Numbered from the stretch's first letter, positions 21,581 to 29,810 are shown. The stretch: 36,998 nucleotides of DNA from CAIXMG01 sp964628065 (GCA_964628065.1 CAZVLM010000006.1:1-36998); one strand, 5' to 3'. A program made the numbers and translations. Notes: a model not told the origin generated them from the letters alone.

Positions 21581-22081
21581 ACTGCGAAGAATTTGTACGG
21601 ACGCCGGGTAAATTTCGGTGAGCTAGTTAAGTCAGCTGTTGCCGATCGAAAACTTGTTCGAGCTATTGCTTACGTTATTACATCAGAAGCAGGAGACGAG
21701 AAGGCGTTTTTCGAGGCACTCACTACCATGGGGATAGAAACAAAAACAAAAGATCTTCAAGTATTCTCAAGTGGAGCAAAGAAAGCTGACTGGGACGTAG
21801 GATTGGCAGTAGACGCAATCAAGCTCGCGCCAAAACTCGATACGGTAATTATCGTATCGGGTGACGGAGACTTCATACCACTCGTTGAATACCTTCAGAT
21901 TAATGAAGGATGCCAAGTCGAAGTGGTAGCATTCGCAAAATCATCCTCAATGAATTTGAAAGAGGCCTGCGATGATTTCCTTGATTTATCAGAGGATCCC
22001 AATCGATACATCATCGGATTCGGAACTCAAAAAAGAGGACGCAGGCGACCAGGAAAAGCGAAAGAAGTTAAAAAAGCCTAA
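21581..22081 (+). CDS. NYN-domain protein (LabA-like), 5' end in gap
   Basis: The last 166 residues of a NYN/LabA-type protein, a PIN-like fold often acting as an RNase. ADWDVGLAVDAIKLAPKLDTVIIVSGDGDFIPLVEYL contains the acidic residues of the metal site, and SSSMNLKEACDDFLDLSE is the usual C-terminal helix. A basic tail follows (KRGRRRPGKAKEVKKA), suited to nucleic-acid binding. The N-terminal FIDxxN motif must lie in the gap. It probably follows rpsO closely. Confidence 0.88.
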   Translation, partial: TAKNLYGRRVNFGELVKSAVADRKLVRAIAYVITSEAGDEKAFFEALTTMGIETKTKDLQVFSSGAKKADWDVGLAVDAIKLAPKLDTVIIVSGDGDFIPLVEYLQINEGCQVEVVAFAKSSSMNLKEACDDFLDLSEDPNRYIIGFGTQKRGRRRPGKAKEVKKA

Positions 22082-22092
22082 GGGCTTTTTTG
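22071..22092 (+). terminator. Terminator of the NYN gene
   Basis: AAAAAGCC-TAAG-GGCTTTTT, including the stop codon. Confidence 0.7.
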
Positions 22093-22093
22093 T

Positions 22094-22122
22094 TTGACTC
22101 AACTGTTATTTTATGGTAAATT
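22094..22122 (+). promoter_or_regulatory. Promoter of the gene at 22167
   Basis: TTGACT, 17-base spacer ending TGG, TAAATT. Leader of about 38 bases. Confidence 0.7.
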
Positions 22123-22166
22123 CCCATCGAATCATTATTTTGTAACTCATAACTTAATACTTACTC

Positions 22167-23534
22167 ATGAAAAAATATTTTCAATTCACCAAACAGCTGC
22201 TAAAAGTTGTTGGAGTTGTCATCATGCTTGTTGTGTTTTTTGCATCGTTTGTGCAAATTAAAACTGACAGCGTTCTCATCCTTAAAGCGTTTCCAGCTGA
22301 GTATGTTAAGAATGCCTCGGTGACACCGGTTCACACAAAGCCCCACTTTCGCGATTATGAATGGTTTTATTCTATTCATGTAGTACATTACGAGGACAGT
22401 AAGACTGATACTATTATTTCTCCTCCAGGAGAAATGCCTATTATTTTAAGAAATGTTGTCTCTTATGAAAGCTGGACTAAAATAATGGACCACTGGATGA
22501 CAGACTATCAAAATGGTATTTTTCTTAACGATTGGATGCCGACCTGGAGAGGTGCTCCGAAAGATGTTGAGCACAAAATACTCCTTCGGAAGATAGATGA
22601 GTTTACAACACCCCAACAGCTCATAGTGAGGCAGTCATTCAAACTAAAGAAAAGTAACCGTACCCGTGATTACTTCACAGTAATGCGAAACATTTCCAAG
22701 GAGGTGGACTATTACATCGCAAACCTTCTTCAACAAACGGATTACTACTCACTGAACCAACTCCTCAATATGAGGGAAGGAAAGCCAAAGTTGCGCCCAA
22801 TGCTCGCCTATGCTGCGTCACAATGCTTTAGTAACAACAAGCCGCGAATTGAACTATTATCTCTTCAAGACGCGCAAAGCATGGCGCTTTACTGCGACAA
22901 TTGGATCATCGACGGCAAGCAGTCTTTGATTCAGCGTTCGACCATTGCCATCGCAGGATCGCGCTTCAGGCTTGCTGCAGAACAACTTATTGCCTCAATG
23001 CAAATACCGCAAACCAAGCAGAAGATTTTCCGAAAGAAATTTCATGAGTCGAATGAGCTGTCATATCAGGGCCAACTGCTCGAAGTATCACAACTTACCA
23101 GTTCGGTGCGCCTTCAAATCGAAAGCGAATACCTTGAAACGTATTTCAAGCGTTGCCGACTACTGAACAGTCCTTATGGATTCAGTCTCTGGTCAGGCGG
23201 ATTTTTTGCCGGAGCATCAGCACAGCATCTTAATTCTCTTTGGAACATCGGCATAGAGCTGGGCGCAGGGTTGCAAATCCTTAATGACTTGCAAGATATG
23301 CATCCACAAAATCCTGCACAATTTGCCGACTTGCACGCCGGACGAATTACACTTCCATACTATTTGCAAATGCGTGGATTTTCAAAAGCAGCAATCCACT
23401 GGCACGCAAACAATTACGCAAAACAGTTCGCCGAAAAAGCCGAATTGTATGCCAAAGGGCTTCCTGATAGCGAAGGAAAAAGTTTTATTCTTCATTCAAT
23501 CAGCATGCTTACACACAAAGGCCAGCTTACTTAG
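22167..23534 (+). CDS. Membrane-anchored polyprenyl-synthase-like protein
   Basis: 455 residues. An N-terminal helix (about 11-33, preceded by Lys residues) is followed by about 150 residues I do not recognise. From about residue 200 the layout of all-helical trans-isoprenyl diphosphate synthases appears: KPKLRPMLAYAA for GGKRLRP, DNWIID (244-249) for the first DDxxD, GQLLEV, and LGAGLQILNDLQD (NDLQD, 373-377) with ADLHAGRITLPYY for the second Asp motif region. Both Asp-rich motifs are altered, so it may be inactive or have changed chemistry. Anchoring with the domain predicted outside is odd for such an enzyme. Confidence 0.65.
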   Translation: MKKYFQFTKQLLKVVGVVIMLVVFFASFVQIKTDSVLILKAFPAEYVKNASVTPVHTKPHFRDYEWFYSIHVVHYEDSKTDTIISPPGEMPIILRNVVSYESWTKIMDHWMTDYQNGIFLNDWMPTWRGAPKDVEHKILLRKIDEFTTPQQLIVRQSFKLKKSNRTRDYFTVMRNISKEVDYYIANLLQQTDYYSLNQLLNMREGKPKLRPMLAYAASQCFSNNKPRIELLSLQDAQSMALYCDNWIIDGKQSLIQRSTIAIAGSRFRLAAEQLIASMQIPQTKQKIFRKKFHESNELSYQGQLLEVSQLTSSVRLQIESEYLETYFKRCRLLNSPYGFSLWSGGFFAGASAQHLNSLWNIGIELGAGLQILNDLQDMHPQNPAQFADLHAGRITLPYYLQMRGFSKAAIHWHANNYAKQFAEKAELYAKGLPDSEGKSFILHSISMLTHKGQLT

Positions 23535-23546
23535 CTGGCCTTTTTT
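23517..23546. terminator. Bidirectional terminator
   Basis: AAAGGCCAGCT-TACTT-AGCTGGCCTTT plus T run. It contains the stop codons of both converging genes, whose ends overlap by 4 bases. Confidence 0.85.
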
Positions 23547-24283
23547 ATTAAATCGAATAACAAATCGAATTTCGAACGCTCAGCCTCCGCAATTTCATCA
23601 GATTCAATAACAACCGTCACGAGTGTTTTTCTTGTAGTAGAGATAACAACTGTCGATCCGAAAATAAGTGTGAGTGTTTTCATGGGATATGACGCAGGTA
23701 AAAACAGAATTTCTCGCAACATACCATCGTCGGCGCGACCACCAAGCGAGTGCGGGGTATCCGGCGTATACAACGCTTTCAAGTAAATATGCTTCTTGAT
23801 TCGAGTTGGTGCAAAATACTTAAAATCATAATCTTCCCCAAGTGTTTTGTGGCCCTCTGCAATTGATCCAATATGGCGAATCGTGGTGTTTGATTTCTTG
23901 AGACAGAGTTCTACTGCACGAATGTACGCATCTACTCCTTCATAATAAGTGACCACTGGTTTTACAACTGACTTTTTTTGAAGCGCAGAAAGCTCTGGCA
24001 ATACTTGTTCAAGAAGATCAGTATTTCTTTGAAGTTCTTCTAACATGAACTTTGGATCTTTTGCGAGATACCGAGTTCCTCGTTTTGTTTTAAATGTTCC
24101 TATAAGTCCTTTTTGTTCAAGTGATTCAACTGTAACATAGGCACTCGTTCGTTGAATACCTGACTTGCTCGCAAGCTCTGACATACCGCATTCTCCTAAG
24201 CTTATCGCTGCAAGATATACGGCCGCTTCGCGGGGACTTAAACCTATTTTCTCGAGAGATGATAAAAGGGAGGTATTTTTCAT
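23531..24283 (-). CDS. TrmB-family transcriptional regulator (TrmB1)
   Basis: 250 residues. The N-terminal winged helix (about 5-72) has GLSPREAAVYLAAISLGECGMSELASKSGIQRTSAYVTVESLEQKGLI, the TrmB DNA-binding pattern, followed by a short coiled coil and a C-terminal sensory region (VTYYEGVDAYIRAVELCL, near the end TLTLIFGSTVVISTTRKTLVTVVIESDEIAEA). TrmB regulators usually sense a transported compound. It is divergent from SBP B across 172 bases, and an inverted repeat covers its start codon, suggesting autoregulation. Confidence 0.85.
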   Translation of the reverse strand: MKNTSLLSSLEKIGLSPREAAVYLAAISLGECGMSELASKSGIQRTSAYVTVESLEQKGLIGTFKTKRGTRYLAKDPKFMLEELQRNTDLLEQVLPELSALQKKSVVKPVVTYYEGVDAYIRAVELCLKKSNTTIRHIGSIAEGHKTLGEDYDFKYFAPTRIKKHIYLKALYTPDTPHSLGGRADDGMLREILFLPASYPMKTLTLIFGSTVVISTTRKTLVTVVIESDEIAEAERSKFDLLFDLIKKAS

Positions 24284-24309
24284 AATGACGCCAATTACGT
24301 CGTCATAAT
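24282..24309. promoter_or_regulatory. Operator candidate of TrmB1
   Basis: ATAATGACG (24282-24290) and CGTCATAAT (24301-24309) are inverted with one mismatch. The repeat overlaps the TrmB1 start codon and includes a minus-strand TATTAT. Confidence 0.6.
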
Positions 24310-24455
24310 ACCTTATTTAAGTTTCGAATTCAAGCTTATATCACAAGCTTTTTTAGAAAACGTTTTTCAAATTTCCTTAATACTTCTTTTCATCTGGTTG
24401 TTTACAATGGCACACGTATAACTATAAGGTCAATTATTAAGTAATTTTTTAATGT
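24310..24455 (+). promoter_or_regulatory. Intergenic control region of SBP B
   Basis: TTTACA (24401-24406), 16-base spacer, TATAAG (24423-24428) is the likely SBP B promoter, with a leader of about 20 bases. AAGCTT occurs twice 7 bases apart (24331-24350 region) and may be a regulator site. Confidence 0.5.
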
Positions 24456-25607
24456 ATGGAACAAAATCAAACCAAAAACAACCGTTGGATTATCCCACTT
24501 ATCGCGATCATAGTAGTTATTATCGCGATAGTACTTATTAAGAAGCCTGGCAATAAGAATGTTGCTATCGAGGGCGATTCAGTAAAAATCGGAATGATTG
24601 CTGCATTGTCAGGAGAGGCAGCACCTTACGGAGAAACCGTTCGCCAAGGAACCGAGCTTGCCGTTGAACAACTTAACAAAAAAGGAGGGATCAACGGGAA
24701 ACCAATCGAAGTAATTTACGAAGACGGGAAATGCACCGGAAAAGATTCAGCGTCTGCTGCACAGAAACTCGTCAGTGTAGACAAAGTGAAATTCATAGTA
24801 GGAGCATCATGCTCTGGAGAGACTATCGCGATTGCTCCGATTGTAGAAGCAGGAAAAGTTCTGACCGTATCTCCGGTATCATCAAACCCTGCAATAACCC
24901 CTATGGGTGATTATGTATTTAGGAATCATCCGAGTGACAATACTGCGGGGTCCATGTTAGCAGATATTATTATCAAGAAGACAAACAAGGTTGTCATTAT
25001 TTCTGAAAATACGGACTACTCGCAAGGCATTCGAAAAGTATTCAATCAGAGCTATACAAAAGCAGGTGGAGAACTAGCGATCGATGAATCTTTTAACACA
25101 GGAACTACTGACTTCCGTTCATTAGTATCAAAAATTAAGGCATCCGGAGTCAACTCAGTATATGTTAACGGACAAACCGAAACGCCACTTATTCAGATTG
25201 CAAATCAGTTAAGAGATCAAAAAGTAAGTGTTCAGCTTTATACCGCATACATGACGGGGGATGCGGTAAAGAAAAACGCAACTCTCTTAGATGGACTTAT
25301 CGCAGTGGACCTTCCTAATTTAGGAACACAAGGAAATGCCGCACAGTTTACGAAAGATTTTCAGGCGAAATTCGGCAAGGATCCAAACTTCCCCTATTTT
25401 GCTGCAGCTGCGTACGATGTTATTCATCTTTTCAAAGATGGTATCTCTAAATACGGGTACGACTCAACAAAAGTCAAAGATTATCTTTATTCAATCAAGA
25501 GCTACGACGGAGCCGCAGGAACATATCACTTCGACTCGAATGGGGATGTTGTCGGTATTGCACTTACGGTTAAGCAGTTGAAGAATGGGGAGTTTGTAAG
25601 TTATTAA
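24456..25607 (+). CDS. ABC transporter substrate-binding protein (SBP B)
   Basis: 383 residues, LivK/Peripla_BP_6 family. The membrane anchor is at about 11-28, without lipobox. Motifs: VKIGMIAALSGEAAPYGETVRQGTELAVEQLNKKGG, DGKCTGKDSASAAQKL, IVGASCSGETIAIAPIVE, and the C-terminal YHFDSNGDVVGIALTVKQLKNGEFV. Closest in this window to SBP C: both share GKCSGKD/KCTGKD and GG/GASCSGE in the ligand pocket region, and so probably bind similar compounds. Divergent from TrmB1. Confidence 0.93.
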   Translation: MEQNQTKNNRWIIPLIAIIVVIIAIVLIKKPGNKNVAIEGDSVKIGMIAALSGEAAPYGETVRQGTELAVEQLNKKGGINGKPIEVIYEDGKCTGKDSASAAQKLVSVDKVKFIVGASCSGETIAIAPIVEAGKVLTVSPVSSNPAITPMGDYVFRNHPSDNTAGSMLADIIIKKTNKVVIISENTDYSQGIRKVFNQSYTKAGGELAIDESFNTGTTDFRSLVSKIKASGVNSVYVNGQTETPLIQIANQLRDQKVSVQLYTAYMTGDAVKKNATLLDGLIAVDLPNLGTQGNAAQFTKDFQAKFGKDPNFPYFAAAAYDVIHLFKDGISKYGYDSTKVKDYLYSIKSYDGAAGTYHFDSNGDVVGIALTVKQLKNGEFVSY

Positions 25608-25613
25608 GCATTT

Positions 25614-25643
25614 TATAAAACCACTCAAGGGGAGTGTTTTTAT
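25614..25643 (+). terminator. Terminator of SBP B
   Basis: TATAAAACCACTC pairs with GAGTGTTTTTATA around AAGGG. Confidence 0.75.
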
Positions 25644-25645
25644 AA

Positions 25646-25673
25646 TTGACAATATACTTAATTATGTTATTAT
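25646..25673 (+). promoter_or_regulatory. Promoter of the gene at 25716
   Basis: TTGACA, 16-base spacer ending TGT, TATTAT (25668-25673). Leader of about 36 bases. Confidence 0.75.
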
Positions 25674-25715
25674 CTTCCTGATTCAATTTTATTGTGTACC
25701 CAAAAACTAAATAAC

Positions 25716-26207
25716 ATGTCTAACACCGCAACTGATTTTAAAATCGAAGCAGTAAGCCAAGCTAGCACCAGAACTATTATTATTTTTTATTTCAACGCAA
25801 CAAACAACAAGCGGCTTACCTACGAGCATCACCACATGCCGAAAGAGGCAGGCTACGAGCATGTTGATTTCGATGAATTGGAAAAAATTATAGGTGAGAT
25901 TTACAAATGCCATGCTGTTATTTACGGCGTTCAATTTGGCACTTCATTAATTGCTGAATTTCTTGTTAATGACGAGCCAGTGACTCTTTCGAAGATTATT
26001 GCCCATGAAGGACTGTTTTGCTATGTCGGCGGGAACATTCTCGATCGAAATGCATTGCTCAAATATTGCAAAAACGACATTGCAAAACTTGCCAGAGAGT
26101 TTCCTAGCGACAAAGAATATATCCATATCGTTGGTGGCATTCTTCCTTTTGAGAAAGACAAGCACCAAATAATAAAGCGCCCTAAGATATCAGCGATAGT
26201 GCGGTAA
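25716..26207 (+). CDS. Hypothetical protein
   Basis: 163 residues, soluble, no recognised family. Alternating strands and helices are suggested (STRTIIIFYFNATNNKRLTYEHHHMP, FDELEKIIGEIYKCHAVIYGVQFGTSLIAEFLV), which gives a compact alpha/beta or mixed fold. The C-terminus is basic. It lies alone between SBP B and SBP C with its own promoter and terminator, and has a normal-length leader unlike most genes here. Confidence 0.6.
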   Translation: MSNTATDFKIEAVSQASTRTIIIFYFNATNNKRLTYEHHHMPKEAGYEHVDFDELEKIIGEIYKCHAVIYGVQFGTSLIAEFLVNDEPVTLSKIIAHEGLFCYVGGNILDRNALLKYCKNDIAKLAREFPSDKEYIHIVGGILPFEKDKHQIIKRPKISAIVR

Positions 26208-26218
26208 TGAAAACCAAA

Positions 26219-26245
26219 TATAAAAGGCCTTTCGGGGCCTTTTAT
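26219..26245. terminator. Bidirectional terminator
   Basis: ATAAAAGGCC-TTTCG-GGGCCTTTTAT between converging genes at 25716 and 26266. Confidence 0.8.
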
Positions 26246-26265
26246 GCTGGGAAAATTAAATGCGA

Positions 26266-27378
26266 TTACTCAAATGGAACGGCTTTCTTATCTTTAATAA
26301 CAAGCTTTGTATATCCCAATCCTTTCGTATCTCCATTCATATCGAACGAGAATGTTCCTACCATTCCAGTATAAGGTTTCATGGTGAATAAGTATTCGCG
26401 AATCTTCTGATTGTCTTGTCCTGACTTTTCAATCGCAAGTTTCAATACGTGAAGAATGTCGTACGCCGATCCTGCGGCGAATGGATACGACGGCTTTCCA
26501 TGCTTAGATTCATAATTAGCAATGAATGTATTAGCGCTACTGTTTTTTGCGAGACTCGGAATATCAAATATGATCGTACCTTCTGCTGCAGGTTCTGAAG
26601 TAAAATCTTCTCCGGTAATGAAGAACGTTGCGAATTGTGTTGTGATTCCCAATTCACGAGCCTGTTTCGCAATACGAGCACCAGTTGCGCCCGACTGAGG
26701 GTTAATGAAAATAAGATCTGGATTTTGTGACTTTACTTTCTGAAGTAATGAGCGGAAATCAGTTGTTTTTGTATCAAAAGATTCATTACTTATGATTGTT
26801 CCACCTGCTTCTTCGTATGGTTTCACCAGTTCGTTTCTTAATCCGACTGCGTAATCTGTCTTCTCTGTAATCACAGCTATTCTCTTATAAGTCTTCACAA
26901 GATCGTTCGCCATAAATGGTCCCGCAATCGCATCTGATGGGACTACTCGAAAGATTCCTTTTCCTGCGATTTCCGGACTTGATGCAAATGGTGAGAATAG
27001 CAAAACATTACGATCATTAACCATTGAAGTTACCGCTAGTACTTCACCACTGCATGAACCACCAATAAGATATTCAACATGATCAACGTCTAGTAATTTT
27101 GTAACCGCACTTACGGCGTCTTTCCCACTACACTTCGAATCTTCTGCCACAATGGCAATATTTTTTCCATCAATGCCTCCTTTCTTGTTAAGTTCTTCTG
27201 CCGCCATTGTTAACCCTCGCAATGATGGCTCGCCATACACCGCAGTATCTCCTGACAGGGGACCGAAGAAGCCAATCTTGATTTCTCCTGAATTATTTTT
27301 CTGACCTAACGCTGCAATTATTATAATTACTGCAATTAAGATAACTGCTACAACTATTCCTAAGTATTTTTTACTCAT
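26266..27378 (-). CDS. ABC transporter substrate-binding protein (SBP C)
   Basis: 370 residues, LivK/Peripla_BP_6 family. Anchor helix at about 6-25 after MSKKY, no lipobox. Motifs: IKIGFFGPLSGDTAVYGEPSLRGLTMAAEELNKKGG, DSKCSGKDAVSAVTKLL, LIGGSCSGEVLAVTSMV, and FSFDMNGDTKGLGYTKLVIKDKKAVPFE at the end. A paralogue of SBP B. Divergent from TrmB2 over 159 bases of very AT-rich DNA. The start MSKKYLGIV (27378) is preferred over upstream starts because it gives a normal basic anchor sequence. Confidence 0.92.
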   Translation of the reverse strand: MSKKYLGIVVAVILIAVIIIIAALGQKNNSGEIKIGFFGPLSGDTAVYGEPSLRGLTMAAEELNKKGGIDGKNIAIVAEDSKCSGKDAVSAVTKLLDVDHVEYLIGGSCSGEVLAVTSMVNDRNVLLFSPFASSPEIAGKGIFRVVPSDAIAGPFMANDLVKTYKRIAVITEKTDYAVGLRNELVKPYEEAGGTIISNESFDTKTTDFRSLLQKVKSQNPDLIFINPQSGATGARIAKQARELGITTQFATFFITGEDFTSEPAAEGTIIFDIPSLAKNSSANTFIANYESKHGKPSYPFAAGSAYDILHVLKLAIEKSGQDNQKIREYLFTMKPYTGMVGTFSFDMNGDTKGLGYTKLVIKDKKAVPFE

Positions 27379-27498
27379 ATCTATATAAATTAAGCTTCTA
27401 TGGCAATATATTAGCATTTTGGTCAAGTTATGTCAAAATATATGCAACTTAATTTGCTTATTTTACTTAATATATATTGATATATAACGTTTATATAC

Positions 27499-27517
27499 TG
27501 TTGATTTATTATCAACA
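27499..27517. promoter_or_regulatory. Operator candidate of TrmB2
   Basis: TGTTGAT-N5-ATCAACA, a perfect inverted repeat just upstream of a TATAGA -10 (27522-27527) that is 10 bases before the TrmB2 ATG. Confidence 0.6.
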
Positions 27518-27537
27518 ACAATATAGAATTGTGTAAT

Positions 27538-28296
27538 ATGATTAATGAATTGCTCCAAAAATTAGGCTTTAATGAGAAAGAAATCCAAGTCTATTTATGC
27601 GTCCTTGAGCATGGAAAAATATCGCATGCGAGTGTAGCGCGCTTCACGAAGATCAATCGTACTACCGTATATAGCACCGCAAAAGAACTTATAAAGAAAG
27701 GCGTAATATCGGAAGACCTCGGAGGATCGACTACCTACCTTACTGCGTTATCAGTCGGAGACCTGAAAGAATTTTATAAGAAAGAAGAATCACTACTTAA
27801 GGAAAAGAAAAGATTAGTTGATCAGGCAATTGCTGAATTACAATTTCTTCCCAAATCAAAAGGGTATTCTGTTCCAAAGATTCGATTCATCGATGAATTC
27901 TCGTTAAATGATACGCTCTATCGTCGCTCTGATGATTATGATAAAAGTGGCCTTGAAGTTGATCCGACCTGGTGGGGCTTCCAAGATCACACGTTTATCG
28001 AGCAATACCAAGAATGGTTCGACTGGTATGCTTCTCGCCTGGATCTTCGTATTTCGATCAAGCTTATTACCAACACGAAAGAAGAAGCTGTAACCTTCCA
28101 GGGAAAAGACGCCTCACGCCGGCAGGTAAAGTACTGGCCACACGGAAATAATATTCACGTAACACATGCCGTGCTGGGAAACTACGTCATCATGGTCGTT
28201 ACCAACCAGCACCCGCATTACATGGTGGAAATCCACGATCCCGTGATGGCGCAAAATCTGAGAGATATTTTTAAGGGGATTTGGGAGGGATTGTAA
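27538..28296 (+). CDS. TrmB-like transcriptional regulator (TrmB2)
   Basis: 252 residues. Winged helix at about 1-70: LLQKLGFNEKEIQVYLCVLEHGKISHASVARFTKINRTTVYSTAKELIKKGVI, the TrmB/HTH pattern, then a coiled coil (FYKKEESLLKEKKRLVDQAIAEL) and a C-terminal region with many Trp and His (VDPTWWGFQDHTFIEQYQEWFDWYASR), which may be a ligand-sensing or dimer part. Start at ATG 27538. Divergent from SBP C, which it probably controls. Confidence 0.83.
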   Translation: MINELLQKLGFNEKEIQVYLCVLEHGKISHASVARFTKINRTTVYSTAKELIKKGVISEDLGGSTTYLTALSVGDLKEFYKKEESLLKEKKRLVDQAIAELQFLPKSKGYSVPKIRFIDEFSLNDTLYRRSDDYDKSGLEVDPTWWGFQDHTFIEQYQEWFDWYASRLDLRISIKLITNTKEEAVTFQGKDASRRQVKYWPHGNNIHVTHAVLGNYVIMVVTNQHPHYMVEIHDPVMAQNLRDIFKGIWEGL

Positions 28297-28332
28297 CATA
28301 AAGTTTTCATAAAGAAATGTCGCGTCACTCGT

Positions 28333-28360
28333 TTGACTCAAAAACTTATTCTGCTACACT
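28333..28360 (+). promoter_or_regulatory. Promoter of small RNA C
   Basis: TTGACT, 16-base spacer ending TGC, TACACT (28355-28360). Confidence 0.65.
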
Positions 28361-28366
28361 AGGTTT

Positions 28367-28435
28367 ACAATCGGTTACTCGAAAGAGCAGACCAGTGGAG
28401 ATTACCCGGGATTCGTCTCGGGTTTTCGATTGGCG
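28367..28435 (+). ncRNA. Candidate small RNA C, about 68 nt
   Basis: It has a promoter and ends in the hairpin CCCGGGA-TTCG-TCTCGGG (one G-U) followed by TTTTC. The body can form nested stems AATC/GATT, GGT/ACC and CTC-GAAA-GAG. CAATCG at its 5' end can also pair with CGATTG just past the terminator. No known class recognised. It lies between TrmB2 and the convergent PemK-like gene. Confidence 0.5.
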
Positions 28436-28439
28436 AAAT

Positions 28440-28823
28440 TTATCGGATAAGTGCATGAAGACCATCTTTTACCGCTCGCAATTCCTGTTTGGTTACTGAG
28501 CCTATTTCTCTAATAAGTCTTTTGGTACTTATCAATCTTACTTGTGAAATAATTGCCCTAGAATTCTTATCAAGGATATTTAATGGAACATGAAACCGAT
28601 CATCCTTTATGGCAGTAGTCATTGGGACACAAAGACAGCTGTCGCTTCCGAATTTGTTTACAATAAGCACGGGCCTTTCGAAATTCTCATTCTTACCGTC
28701 TTCTTCACTTCCAATATTTACACCAAGCGAACACCACCACACGTCTCCCGGCTTGTATGAGATGGTGCGGCTTGAGGCTTCAATATTCTTTTTTAAGTCA
28801 TTCCATGAGTCGTAGTCTTTCAT
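28440..28823 (-). CDS. PemK/MazF-like toxin family protein
   Basis: 127 residues. The MazF-fold pattern is clear: YKPGDVWWCSLGVNIGSEEDGKNENFERPVLIVNKFG, LCVPMTTAIKDDRFHVPL and SRAIISQVRLISTKRLIREIG. MazF/PemK proteins cut mRNA. This subtype with an N-terminal helical extension and NIG-EDGKNENFERP is frequent in CPR genomes. No antitoxin gene is next to it, so it is an orphan or has another role. I chose Met at 28823 because TGC-TAGCAT (28831-28839, minus) is 7 bases upstream; longer starts exist. Confidence 0.83.
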   Translation of the reverse strand: MKDYDSWNDLKKNIEASSRTISYKPGDVWWCSLGVNIGSEEDGKNENFERPVLIVNKFGSDSCLCVPMTTAIKDDRFHVPLNILDKNSRAIISQVRLISTKRLIREIGSVTKQELRAVKDGLHALIR

Positions 28824-28830
28824 GGAAACC

Positions 28831-28839
28831 ATGCTAGCA
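28831..28839 (-). promoter_or_regulatory. Promoter of the PemK-like gene
   Basis: Minus strand TGC-TAGCAT, 7 bases before the chosen ATG. Confidence 0.4.
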
Positions 28840-28887
28840 ATTACGGAATAAAGTTTCGTATAAGAAATTCTCAATATTTCATAAAGT

Positions 28888-28916
28888 CTTACATAAATGG
28901 CGTTTTATGCTACAGT
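28888..28916 (+). promoter_or_regulatory. Promoter of livH, leaderless
   Basis: CTTACA, 17-base spacer ending TGC, TACAGT, 6 bases before the ATG. Confidence 0.6.
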
Positions 28917-28922
28917 AAAAGT

Positions 28923-29783
28923 ATGTTTTTCCAGCAAATTCTCGCGAATAGTTTGATTACGGCATCGGTGTATGGGCTCCTTGCTATTGGGTTTAACTTA
29001 ATATATGGGACGGTGCGATTTTTCGACTTGTCGTATGCAGCGATTCCGGTCATTGGCGCGTATATGGTATTCCTGTTTGCAAAATTACTGCACCTGCCGC
29101 TGATTCCTGCCGTTATTCTTGGAGTTGTTATCGGATCCCTTGTTTCGTACTTGGTCTATCGATTAGTATACGTACCACTTCGAATTCGCAAAGCATCAAA
29201 GATGGTATTCCTCGTTGCGGCACTAGGATTGTATACAGTTGCAATATCACTTATTCCTATTTTCTTCACGAGTCAGTTTCAAACACTTTCAAACTTGGTA
29301 GACGTTAAAACAATTACGATCGGATCTGCCATCATTACAAATGTTCAGGCACTCCTCATCTTTCTCTTTGTTGTTATTGGCATTGCGACGGCTGTCATCT
29401 TAAGTAAGTCTCGAACAGGAAAAGCGATTCGTGCCGTTGCAGATGACGAGGAAGTTACGAAGACGATGGGAATTAATACGCAGGCCATTATCGGAAAAGT
29501 GTTCATTGCAGGAGGAGCGATTGCAGCACTCACGGGCATCCTCGTCGGATTTGATACAGGAATGGAACCAAATATGGGATTCGGGCTTATCTTGAAAGCA
29601 GTTATTGCATGCATCATCGGAGGCGTCGGAAATATCTACGCAGGAATCATCGGCGCAATCTTTCTGGCTGTGATCGAAAACGTTGGAGTATGGTATTTCT
29701 CAGCTGAATGGAAAGACTTGATTGCGTTTACGGTATTAATCATTTTCCTTTTAGTTCGCCCTCAGGGACTATTCAAGAAATAG
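28923..29783 (+). CDS. livH: Branched-chain-type ABC permease, LivH
   Basis: 286-residue inner-membrane permease with about eight hydrophobic segments. LivH-type features: NSLITASVYGLLAIGFNLIYGTVRFFDLSYAAIPVIGAY at the N-terminus, the cytoplasmic coupling loop SRTGKAIRAVADDEEVTKTMGIN that contacts the ATPase, and IIGGVGNIYAGIIGAI near the end. Together with livM it forms the channel used by LivK-type SBPs. It is the only such permease pair visible beside six SBPs, so it may be shared. Confidence 0.94.
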   Translation: MFFQQILANSLITASVYGLLAIGFNLIYGTVRFFDLSYAAIPVIGAYMVFLFAKLLHLPLIPAVILGVVIGSLVSYLVYRLVYVPLRIRKASKMVFLVAALGLYTVAISLIPIFFTSQFQTLSNLVDVKTITIGSAIITNVQALLIFLFVVIGIATAVILSKSRTGKAIRAVADDEEVTKTMGINTQAIIGKVFIAGGAIAALTGILVGFDTGMEPNMGFGLILKAVIACIIGGVGNIYAGIIGAIFLAVIENVGVWYFSAEWKDLIAFTVLIIFLLVRPQGLFKK

Positions 29784-29797
29784 TTCAAGCTTCTCAC

Positions 29798-29803
29798 TAT
29801 ACA
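29798..29803 (+). promoter_or_regulatory. Possible internal -10 of livM
   Basis: TATACA ends 7 bases before the livM ATG. No good -35, so read-through from livH is also likely. Confidence 0.4.
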
Positions 29804-29810
29804 TAAACTT

